Shown one piece after another: positions 16,005-28,000 of a stretch of 64,000 nucleotides of DNA (position 1 is the stretch's first letter; each line of letters starts with the position of its first letter). Under the pieces are notes generated by a model. The model was given only the letters and a program-made list of their open reading frames with translations. It did no database searches and was not told the origin of the DNA. Both the position numbers and the translations under genes were made by a program. Origin of the DNA: Candidatus Laterigemmans baculatus (lineage in GTDB: Bacteria > Planctomycetota > Planctomycetia > Pirellulales > Pirellulaceae); the NCBI RefSeq assembly GCF_010367455.1, contig NZ_WRPR01000034.1, positions 23,868 to 87,867 on the forward strand, read 5' to 3'.

Positions 16005-19000
16005 CTACTTCGGTTTCGCGGCGGGATAGCGTCCGATCTCAAAGGGAAGGCCCACACCGACGTCGATACCAAAGCTAAAGCCGGCATCGACAAAGCCGCT
16101 TCCTTTCTTGGACACCGCCGCCAGGTTCGCTCCCAGGTCCTGGAAGGTGTAGCCCGCTGCGAATCCGTAGTTGACAGCGGCACCGCCTTGGGAGGCTCCC
16201 CCCGATCCCGTCCGGGTCGCGGCACCACCGCTTCCAAATGCCGAGGCATTGAAGGTACCGCTCATGCTTATATAGGTGCCAACAAAAGCACTGCCGGACA
16301 GACCGAAGAGACCGGATGAGTAGACGGTTGCGTCACCATAGGATACGCTGAGCCCCACACTTGTGCTAATAAAGTCAGCCGCCGCGCTTTTCGCATCTCT
16401 ACGGAGCCCGCGACGAACAGCTCCGGAACCCTTGCCACGGGCTGCGCCGGCCCGCGCCCGCAGGCGATCCGACTTCGCCGTCGCCCGGCTTTGGCTGAGA
16501 GAAACTTCTTTGCCAAAAAGTTCCTTCGACAGCGTGACGACTCCAATCGTTGCGGTCTCCCAACCCTCGCCGGTTCTGGCCGGGACGCTGGTGAAGTGGC
16601 CGTAGCCAACCTTGAAGTCCCCGAGGAAGCTAGCCCCGACCGACAGCGTGGGCCCACTCCATTCGATCGAATCGAAGGCGTACCGCAGAACGGCTCCGAT
16701 GAGGAACTGCGCCACCCCGACATGGAAGAGCGGGTTCCGCAGCACGTTCGCAACTAGCTGTTCGGTCAGTGGTGACAAACCCGTCGGATCAACTTGCTGA
16801 ACAGGATCGTTCCAGGCATAGACGTAGTCGTGCTGGGAGATCGGAATGTTCAAACCGCCTTCGAGCGGATCGGGCGAGAGGAACCGCCCGCTGAACGGGT
16901 CATAGTGTCGGGCGCCGAGCGCGTAGAGGCCAGCGCCCGCCTCGTAGAGCTCTCCGCGATACATGGGCTCCAAGAGGCTCGTATCTTCCAGTGGCGCGCC
17001 GAAAGCATCGAGCTTAGAGGCAGCAATTTCCTCAGCATTCTCGTCGGAATAAGAATCCGCGTCGCCAAGCCCATCCAAGATCGGGTAGTAACTCTGTCCT
17101 TCGCGAACGATTGTGGCGATGTCGTTTCCGTAGGTAACCGAGCGAAGGACCGCGCCTGAGGTATCGGTCGTTTCGAGCATCCGGGCGACACCCGAGCTGT
17201 TATCGTAGACCTCGTAAGTAGTCACGCCATTGCGGATCACTCCGATGCGGAAGCCGAATGCATCGTAGAGATACTCCTCGCGCGTGACGTTGCCATTCTC
17301 AGTCTTGGTGACCGCCGTCAGTCGCCCCGAATCGTTCCACTCATACTCGGTTTGGTTCGCTTCGTCGATGAACCTCCGAACTAGCTGGCCATTGAGGTCG
17401 TATTCGTACGTCGCCACCTCGATGGGCGACGTGGATTCGATCAGCCGCCCGTGGGAGTCGTAGCGGTAGGACGTCGTTCCCTCGAGCGAATCAATGCGAG
17501 AAGTGCGGTTGCCGAGTTGATCGTAGACGTAACGTATCTGGCGGGGAGACGCGTCACCAACAAAATGGGTCTCCGCGATCAGATAGCCTTGAGAGTCGTA
17601 ATCGTAAGTAGTCTCTGAGCCATCAAAGGCAACTTCCGAGACGATTCGCCCACGAGTGTCGCGGGTGTAGGTCCAGCCACCGGTCTGTAGCCCCCCGGAC
17701 TCGTAGACGGCTATCTCCCGGATCCCGCCAAGGGATTCGTACTCGATAGTTTGTCGAGTTCCATTCGGGTGGACCGTCTCGATCAAGCGGTCTTGAGAGT
17801 CGTAGCGGTAGGAGGTAACGCCTTCGGCGGTATCCGTTGCTGACTCAAGCAGGCCATTCTCGGTGTAGGTGTAGCTCCGCGTCCCTCCCGAAGTCGTAAG
17901 GCTCGCGACGCGGCCGGAATCGTCGTAGGTGTACGCGATGAACCGACTGCCCGAGTCCTCACGGCGAATTAGTCGGCCCTGCGAATCGTGGGTGTAGGTC
18001 GAGGTCCCATGCACGCCGGTTGCCGAAGCGAGATAACCAAACTCGTCGTAAGTGAATGTATCGCTCGTTCCGTCGTTTCGGATTCTTGCGATCAGGCGGT
18101 CGAACGCATCGTATTCATATCGCAGGCTTGTGCCGTCAGGCTCGGTGGTCTTCACCAATCGACCGCCGAGGTCGTACTCGCGTGATACGGTGGTCTGATC
18201 CGGCCGCGTCAGTTCGGTGCGCTGTCCTGCTGCGTTGTACTCGTACCGCGTCGTTCCACCGACCGCGTCCACGACCTCGACCAATTGCTCGAGATCGTCG
18301 TATCGGTACTGAGTTATCGCGCCGTCCGCAGTGGTAACGGATGCCAACAAGCCCTTCGCATTGTAGGAATAACGTTTGTCGATTTTTCCATTGACCGATT
18401 CTTCCACGACTCGGCCGAGCTGATCGTATTTGTAGCCGTGGGTCAGTCCGTCGGAATAGCGGACCTCAGTGACCTGCCCCATCTCGTCGTAGTCGTACTG
18501 TGTCACATCTCCGTCGATGGTAACTTCGGTTACCCGGCCATCGACATCAAAGCGTCGTTCGACGATGCGGCCGTCTTGGATCGTTTGAATTTCGCGTCCG
18601 GCGGCGTCATAAACCGACTGGAGCGCCATCGTTCCCCCGATTCCTATCACGCGTCCCGCCGCGTCGTACTCGAGCGGGACTTCGGCACCATATGTTTCGC
18701 CTTGGGCGTTGAGCTGCCGGACGGTTGTGGCCCGCCCAATCGCGTCATACTCGATCACTTGCGACTGGCCGTTGAGGAGTTCGACCGTCCGACGGGACCC
18801 GTCGTCACTTTGCGTGGTCGCGTAGAGCGGGATTCCGTTGAGCGAAACCCCCTTAACTTCTTCGCTAGAGTCTCGGGAGTACGTCGTCACACGTCCCAAG
18901 GGATCTGTGTGTTGGACCACTTGATTTGCGGCATCCCGCTCGACGATCTCGATGCCACCATCAGGACCTTTGATCTGTGTGAGGTTCCCATTGGCATCGT

Positions 19001-22000
19001 ACTGCAGGCTCTTCGTGCGGAGCGGCCCGGCGGCTCCGCCGCTGCTCACGCTGAGCAGCCGTCCGGCGGCGTCGTAGGTGCGAAGCTCGACGGATCCTCC
19101 CGGAAGCCGGAGTTCCTCGACCCAACCGTTTTGATCGACGACGGCCGTGGTGGTGTTGCCCATCGCATCGGTCGAGGCGATTCGGTTCCCGCGGGCGTCG
19201 TACTGATGGGCGATCGTGCTGCCATCGGGAAACGTTTCAGTGATCACGTTTCCACGTTCGTCGTAGGTGTAAGCTATTGCGGCACCGCTTGGGTAGACGA
19301 TCCCCGCGAGCCCCGCATCGGCATTGCGTGGGAAACGCGTGACGTTTCCAAGCGGATCCGTTTGTCCAACCAGCAGGCCCCGAGAGTCGCGGGCTTCGAG
19401 GTGTCTGTTGCCGAGCGCATCGACGCGAGCCACGCGGTATCCGCGGCTGTCGTACTCGTAGCTCTCTTTCAGCCCGAGTGCGTTGGTTTCCGACACGACG
19501 CGTCCGAACGAGTCATATTCAACGAGCGTTTCCGCTCCCGAATCATCGACGACAATTTCAACCAGACTGTTCAGGTCGTAATCCACCGCTACGCTTCTGC
19601 CGTCGAGGCTGATGATTTTCTGCAGCCGACCGTCGTCTCCATATTCCGAGCGAACAGGGGTCCGGTTCAGCGGGTCAACGTAGCCGCTCAGGTAGTGTGG
19701 CTGGTCCGCCTCGTATTGGAACGTCGTGCGGTTGCCGAGCCGATCCACCTGCTCGATCAGATCACCCGCCGGCGAGTATCGGTACCGGAGCGTTTCTCCC
19801 AGCGGATCGGTAATGGAGGTGATGCGCCCCTGAAGGTCACGCCCAATCGAGACTGCGGCCTCGGAACCGTTGTAGGAGATTCCGCTGGAGGAGAAGGTGA
19901 CCGAGTTTCCATTGCGGTCCGTGGCGCTGAGCAAACTTCCGCTCGTGCCATCGATTCGATAGCGGATTCCGTCTCGGGTCGTCAGCACATAGGCTCCGCC
20001 AAAATCGGGGCTAGCCGGGTTGTAAGGGATGTTGCCTGGAGCAAACAGTTCCCCGAGGTCGTTAACTTGCAGGTAGCCACTCGTTCCAGTGCTGAGTGTG
20101 CTGGTCACCCCCGGGTCCGGAGTGAAACGCGGTCTCGCGAGCACCAGGTTGTTTCCGCCAAATCCCGGCAGTACACGGATGTCGGGTGTGAACGTGAACC
20201 CTTGCCGGCCCTGACCGGGAACGTTCAAGTAGACCTTCACTCCCGGCCGAAGCGGCGAGTGAATGCCGATATCCTCCAATCCGCTATCGGGCAAACTGAT
20301 TCGTAAATCGGTATCGCGATATTCGAGCCGCCATCCATAACCAAAGTCCCCTTCACGGTCGGACCGCAAGCTGTCGTAGATGCGGGTGATCTCGATCGGA
20401 ATTCCGGAGACCGGGAGTACGAGGTCCGTAAAAGCTAGACGGAAATTGCCGAGCTTCAGGGCTCCGCCCAGGCCCACGCTGTGCTCGACAACGTTGACGG
20501 CGCCGGCTGTCGTGGCGACTTCGAGACGGATGAAGTACTGGTCGTTTTCGAGGAGCGTTGTGTCCCAAACACCCAGTTCGCCGTTCTCAACCGGCACATC
20601 GCTGCGAGTGATCTCGGTGTATTGGTCCTGGTCGCCGCGGCGGTAGGACAGCTTGTACTGGGCAAACTGTGCGTGAACCGCTGTGCCTACGATCGGGACC
20701 ATTCCAGTGACAACACCGTCGTCCGCGGGACTGGAGATTGCAGCCGTTGGGACCGCCTCTCCACTGCCACCCCAGCCTTCGGGAAAGTCATAGTCGAAAC
20801 TGGTGCTTTCGGTGGTCGTATTGCCATTGCGATCAACCGCGGTCGCTGTCACGGTGATCCGGTCAAAATTATATTCCTCGAACGAAAAAGTTGCGGTCCC
20901 TGCAGCACTGAGTGGGATATCGACGCCGTTAGCTTGTACGGTCAGCGCGGTGACCTCAACATTGTCCATTGCTCGGACATAGACCAGGAATGGTCCCTGC
21001 CAAGGCAGAATGTTGCGGCTGCCGTCGTTGGGCGTATGGATGACCGACAACCGCGGCGGGAGCGTGTCCTCCACGACTTCCAACGCGAACGACTGAGTCG
21101 TTGCGCCGCCCCGTGGATCGGATACGCGGACTTCGAAGTCATGCGTTCCAATATCCGCTTCCGAAGTCTGCCACATCAGGCGTCCAAAGGCATCGACGCT
21201 TGCATCCGGCGGTCCGGTCAGCAGTTCGTACGACAGACGATCAAGGTCCGGGTCCTGGGCCAGCAGGTCGTAAATCAGCCGCACACCCGCGGCCACTTCC
21301 AGCGGAACCGCGCCGGTGATGGCTGGGAGTCGATTTTCGGCGAGCACATCCAGTTCATACGACTCAATCGCAGCGGCTCCCCCCACATCGGTCACACGCA
21401 GGGTGACCACGTGCTTGCCCGCCTGATTCGCCTCCGGAGTCCAATTCACCAAACCACTGGCCCCATCCAAATCGAATCCCTCGGGGCCGCGAATGAGGCT
21501 GTAGGTGAGCGGCGTACTTTCTGGATCCGTCGCCGTCAAAGAATATTGATAGACGCTTCCGACGGCAGCGAAACGAGGAGCGACGCTGGTAATCGTCGGG
21601 GGTTGATTGGGAACGCCGCCGCGCACCAAAATCGCGAACGCTTGGGTGGCTGCTCCTCCAACACCATCACGTACCTCCACAACCACACCCTGCTGACCTG
21701 TCTGATCCGCTTGAGGAGTCCAGGCGATCTCACCGGTGGTCTCCGAAATACTCATTCCTTCCGGTCCGGTCAGCAGTCGGTAGCTGAGCGGATCCTGCTC
21801 GGCATCTGTTGCTGCGACCGTGTAGAAGTAGGCATTCCCGACGGTCGCCTCACTCTCGGGCACGCTGCGAATGATTGGGGGCCCGCCTGCTCGACTCACG
21901 CGAAGGTTGAAGCGCTGAGTCGCTGTGGCACCGTTGACATCGGTCAGGCTCACTTCCACGCGAGCGTCGCCCAGTTGATCTTCCGTCGGCGTCCAGCGGA

Positions 22001-25000
22001 TGGTCCCGCGCGATGCGTCGATGCTCATCCCAAAGGGGGCGTCGAGCAGCGCAAAGGAGACGAGATCCTGATCCTGATCCACGTAGGCGATGTCGTAGCT
22101 GTATGGCTTGCCGATAACTGCCGAGAGGGTTGGCTGCGAAACGATCCGCGGCGTTGCGTTAATGGGGCTTCCAACCACCTCGATCGCCAGTGAAACCGGC
22201 TCGGCCGTTCCATCGGCGGTCGTGGCTGTGAGCCGCACGGTGTGGCTGCCGAGTTGTGCGGACGTCGGCCTCCAGCGGATCGTGCCATTGGGATCGATCT
22301 CCAGCCCCGTCGGCCCCGTTTCGAGGCTCCAACTCAATGGCCGTCCAATCCGATCCTCGCCGACGATCCGACTCCAGTAGTCCGCAGCGACCGCGGCTCG
22401 GCCACGCGGCGGCGTGATCGAAAGAGGCAATTCCGCAGGCGTCGCCGCGATCGCCGTGGCTGTAAAGGTGACCGTCGCCGCAGCCCCAGCCGCATCCCGG
22501 ACTTCAACTTGAAAGTTCGCCGTCTGCGCCTCACTCGGAGTCCAGCGAAGGCGGCCCGTGGTAACGTCCAGATCCGCATTCGGCGGTCCGCTGAGCAAGG
22601 TGTAAGAAAGCTCCGCCCCCTCCGCATCCTGGGCGACAACTTCATATTCGTAAGCGAAACCGACAAAGGCTTCAGCCGGAGGAAGGTGGGTGAACACGGG
22701 GGCCGCATTGGGAGCGGTAACGGTCACTTCAAAGCCTTGGAGTGCAACCGATCCGTCGGCTGCGGTGGCTCGTAGGACGATGCTGTGCTGTCCGATTTGG
22801 TCGATGGTTGGCCTCCAAGCCACGCGTCCACTCTGCCGGTCGACGCTCAAACCTTCCGGTGCCAAGGATAGGTCGTATGTGAGATCTTGGCCGCCGATTC
22901 CTACCGCCGCTGCCGAATAGCGATAGATGTCTCTCGCCCGTATCGTCGTTGTTGGCGAAGTCACGAAGTGCACGCCAGCCGCGACGGATGTACTCGTCGG
23001 ACGCACTACAAAATTTTTGTCGTCGACGATTGTTTCGCCAGGCACTGTCACCAGATGCTCAGGCTCACCATCTGCAAGGGCCCACCCGGCTAAAAGATCC
23101 ACCGCCAGCCGGTACTCACCGCTGGAGAGCCCGGAGATCGCATAGCGGCCGTCCAGATCGGTTAGGGCCGCTGGTTCCTCAGGGGCGTGCACTCCGTCGG
23201 CGTCCAAATCCGCAAAGACTTTCCAATAGGCGAGCGGTGCTTCATCGGCTGTAGCAACGCGTCCACGGATCTGTCCAAGAGGCAGCGGCTCCATTGCCCA
23301 GTCGAGATCCGTCTCCTCACTGGCGGCCACCTCTACCTCAGCGCCAGTGGGGGTTGCAAAACCAGATCCGGGAACAATTCGCACCGGATAACTGCCTGGC
23401 AACAAGCCGTTAAACCGGTACTCGCCAGCGGCACTGGTGATGACCCGGGGCTCGGCGGGATCCGGGTAGTGGTTGCCGTTCAAGTCGAGGTAGACCTGCC
23501 AGCCCTCCAGCGCGGATTCCCCTGCCACTTCGGCGTCTCGCACGCCGTCCTTATCGAGATCGACGAACGCTTGCCCATGGATGCTGCCGCGAAGTTCCGG
23601 CTGAACCGTGACAGTGAAGTTTTGCACGTCGGTCCCGCCGCGGCCATCCTCCACAGCAACGGTAAATTCGAATTCTCCGGGATTGGCCAAACCTGGGGCC
23701 GGCATCGGCAGTAGGCCATTCGCCACCCGCATCCCGTGATTTCGAGCTGGCGAATGATCGAGCACGGTAAGAGCATCGACGCTCTCAAACCGATAATCCA
23801 AGACGAGACGCGGGTCGCTGTTGTAATGCGTGGACATGCCCTCCCGAATTTCCTCGGGGCTGCGGGCGACATTCCAGATGCGATAGTTGTCGATGATCGC
23901 CAGCGTATGGTAGACGGTCGAATCCCCGATCTGGGCGCCAGCGTCCTCTGCGTAGGCAATGGGATGGGGAATCGCAGTCGATCCGAGCGGCTGTCCATCG
24001 AGATAGACGGTGGCGACGCGCGCCGGGTCGTCGATGGTCAGAGCGACATGGTACCAGCGGTCCTGCTCCGGAATGAACGGCATCGCGAACCGCAGGTTGT
24101 CCTGATAGTTCTCAAATTGCATCTCCAACTCAAGTAACCGGTTCCCCGTGTTGAACAGACCGTAGGCTCGTCCATTCGCTCCACTTTGATTTATCAAGTA
24201 AGAGCGATTGTTTCCGGCTACTGGAGTGTGGAAGTTAAACCAACCTTCCACGGTTACACTGGCAGGGCGGAGAGAGGCGTCCGCAGGGATGTCAATGTGA
24301 CCCGACGAGCCGTACCCAAAAAGGGTAAAACGCAGTGCTTGATCGGTTCGCCCGTCCCAGGTCAGTTCACCTGTGGTGGGATCGATCGAGCTTCCGTGAG
24401 GGCCGTCGAGGATCCGATATCGCAGTGCGTCGCGGTCCGCATCAACCGCTTGTACCCGATAGCGGTAAATCTCACCGGCCCCAATTGTTTGTCCATTGAT
24501 CGAGTCGGATGGTTCCGAAGCGATCAGCGGGGCAGTATTTTCCCGGGCCGGTTGCACGTCGATCTGAAACGTTTGGGTGGCGATGCCGCCCCGACCGTCG
24601 TCCGCGGCAATCGTCACCTCATGCAGGCCCACCTGATCCGGAGAGGCAGCCCAAAGCAATTCGCCAGTTTCAGCATGGATGATCAATCCGCCGGGGCCAT
24701 CGACGACGCTGTAGGTGAGAGAGTCGTCATCGGGATCAACGGCGTCGGAGTCGTAACGGTAGACCTCATTGGGGTCGAAGCGGTTGTAGAGCACGCTGGC
24801 TGTCGAGTCGCCACGGTTGGTGACGATGAGATCGATGCGTCCATCCTCGTCGACGTCGCGGAGTTCTACCGCCGTCGGCTGATCGCCGACGCGGACCGCC
24901 TGCGGGGCCGCGAATTGCTGCTGACCGCGTCCATAGAAAATGTTCAGCCGATCCTCTTGGGGAACCGCGACCGACACATCGGGGTAGCCGTCGGCATTGA

Positions 25001-28000
25001 GATCGGCGATGGCCACATCCGCCGGGGCTTCCGGAACGGACAGGTAGACGGGATCTCCAAATGCAAACCCGCCTTCGCCCGGCAGGATCATAACCCGTTT
25101 GCTATCGGGGAGGCTGAGGACGAGATCCAGCTCGCCGTCCCCAGTGGCATCCTCCACCGCGAATCGTTCGGGCCGGTCTCCAATCGCGATGGCGATCGGT
25201 GCGTCGGCCTCCTCTGTCAAGGGCGCAGCAAGAATCCATACGGCTTGGCTTTCCTCGTCCAGAACCAGCAACTCCGGACTCCCATCTTCATCAAGATCGG
25301 CCGTGGTAAGGTCGATCGGCGCAGTACCCACGGGGACTTCCCGAGCGGTGTACCCGCTGCTTACAGAGCCAGAGAAAATGGATACCGATCGTCCCGTACG
25401 GTTGGACGTGATGATCTCCGTCGCTCCATCTCCATCCAAGTCGGCCACGTGCACCGCCGTGGGGGCACGGCCGGTGAGCAGGTCTGGCTGCCGCTCAAGT
25501 TCACCCAGATTGTTCCCGACAAACAGCTTCAGGCGGTCATTTTGCTGATTGACGGCCAGCACTTCCTCCACGCCGTCCCCATCCAAGTCGGCTGCGACTC
25601 CATCAACCAGCCCCGGACGAGCTCCGAAAAACAAGCTGATTCTCGTGCTCCCATGGATAACGTCCTGCTGCCCGTCGTTGTCAAAGTCTCCAAAACTGAG
25701 ATCATTCGCACCCTGGACCCCGCTGAAGAGCATCGGCTCATCGAACGTACCGTCCCCCCGACCCCGCCGGAAAAACAGCTCCGAATTTCCTCCTCCATTG
25801 GGATTGGTATAAATGACGTCGAGATGGCCGTCCGCATCGAAGTCCGTGAGATAACCGACGTCCATTCCTCTGGCGGCACGTGCCGAAGGATAGATCACCG
25901 GCTCTCCAAACGTCCCATCACCGTTGCCGAGCGAGACCCGGAAGTCCCAGAAATTGAAGAGAACGAGATCCTCATTCCCGTCCTCGTTTAAATCTCCTGA
26001 CTTCAGCACCCGAGGTACCGCGGTAAAGCCCAAGAGGTCCGGATAAGAGAACTGCTCGTTTACGGCTGTAAACGTTCCATCGCCGGCGCCTTTGAGGAAC
26101 ACCAGTTTCGCCGAAGGATCTTCAGCTTCTTGTTCGGTAATCGCCAGGTCCAGAATTCCGTCGTTGTCATAATCCGCGATCGCCGTCGTTAAGCCGAACC
26201 CGCTGCAATCCAGCCCGACCCCACTGAGCGGCAGGTGCTGTGTCATCGTGAACGCGTTGCCCGGATCGGCTGGATCGTTGAGGAAAATATCCAGTTTGGC
26301 TGGCGAGCAATTTGTGCGGGAGAGAAAGTCGGGGAACCCGTCGTTGTTGAAGTCGGCAACTTGCAGATCGGTGGGTTGATAGTAAGTGTCGGCGTTCTCG
26401 CTAAAGCCGTTGGCAAAGGTTCCATCGCCATTTCCGAGCAGCGTTGCGTAAGTGACGGTCCTTCCGTACGTCGTTAAAATGTCGGCGATCCCGTCTGAAT
26501 TGAAGTCAGCTGACACGCCCAAGCTGCCAGGACGCGGCAATCCACTTCCTGGAATCGGATCAGCAAAGGTGCCGTCGCCGTTGCCGAAGTTTGTTTGCGC
26601 CATCGTCGGCAGGTAAAAGTCGAGATTTCCATCGAGATCGAAGTCTGCCGCCACGACCGACTGCATATAACCACTGAGCGATGCGGGGAAACCGACCGTT
26701 CCGGCAAACTCGCCCGGTCGCGTACCCGGCAGGATTCCCACTCCATTGGAGAAGCTGCCGGTGGTGTAGTTTGCAAGATCGAATATGCCGTCGCGGTTGT
26801 AGTCACCAACCAAAACTCCCGCGATTCCACCGCGTGCGGTGGGCGCATAGCGGCGTACGCTGAACTCGCCGAGGCCGTCGTTCTCGACCACAAGGATGGA
26901 AGCATTTTCTGGCGAACTGCCGTCGGTGATCCCCAGCACCAGATCCAGGTCGCCATCCCCGTCGATGTCGATCGGCTCGTCGCTACCGGCAGGATTGCCG
27001 GGTCTCCAGTCGAGTAGAACCTCGTTGCCGACCTCTGTAAAGGATACGCCGGTCCCGTCACCCGCATACAATCGCCCAACGGAACCCCAGCGGATTCCAA
27101 TGAAAATGTCTTGGTGTCCATCCCCCGTGAAATCGGCAAGGTATGCAGCGGAGTGGTCGATATAGTAGTTTTCTTCACCGAGAGAGGCGGAGAGGGAAAA
27201 GTTCTCATCTCCATCATTGAGCAGGATTTTTGTGACTCCCTGCAGACCTGCACCGACTGCCAGATCCAGGTCGCCGTCCGCGTCGAGGTCAGCGGCATCA
27301 TAGGGACGTTCGAGCGCCGTTCCGAACGCCGACCCTTGGATCTCGATGATGCTGACGAAAGGCTGGAAACTCCCGTCGCCGTTGCCGGCTCGCCAGCCAA
27401 ACTGATCGCTCGAGCCATTGCGGCCGATAAGGTCCAGATTCCCGTCCTGGTCGAGGTCGATGAGCCGAAAGTCGTTCAGCGGCACGTCGGGAGTGGTGGT
27501 TGTCTCCTCAATAAGTGGCTCAAAGGTTCCGTCGCCGACACCGAGCAAGGTATAAAGCACCGTTTCGCTGCCACCACTGATCCCCCGCTCACGAAGCAGC
27601 AATACGTCCGCCGCTGAGTCATTGTTGACATCCTGGACGACCAGATTTCGGTAGGTCCCGTTTCCGTGATAGGGAATCTCGATTTGGAGGGGATCGCCGA
27701 AATTCCCATCCAAATCTCCCAACACTCGCACCACTTCGACTCGATTGACGGATTGGCTACCAATCGTCTCTCGCTCCCAAGTCAATGCAATCAGATCAAG
27801 GATGCCGTCTCCGTTGAGATCCGCCTGGTCGAGCCCCAGCACGTTGTTGTCGTCGCCAGAGACTCGCAGCGGTGGGAGTCCGACCGGCACCGAATATCCG
27901 CCAGCAATGGGACGATCGGTCGGTGTCGGTTCTCCGGTTGAAAGGAACCACGGATCATCAAAGCGGTCATTGCCGCTCCCTGCGTGAATCCCAATTTTCT

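Noticed and set aside
18285..20306. 673-residue plus-strand frame, and similar long frames at 20481-22193 and 24186-25991
   Set aside because: They lie entirely antisense to the giant gene, show no motifs, and follow from its codon bias in repeated modules.
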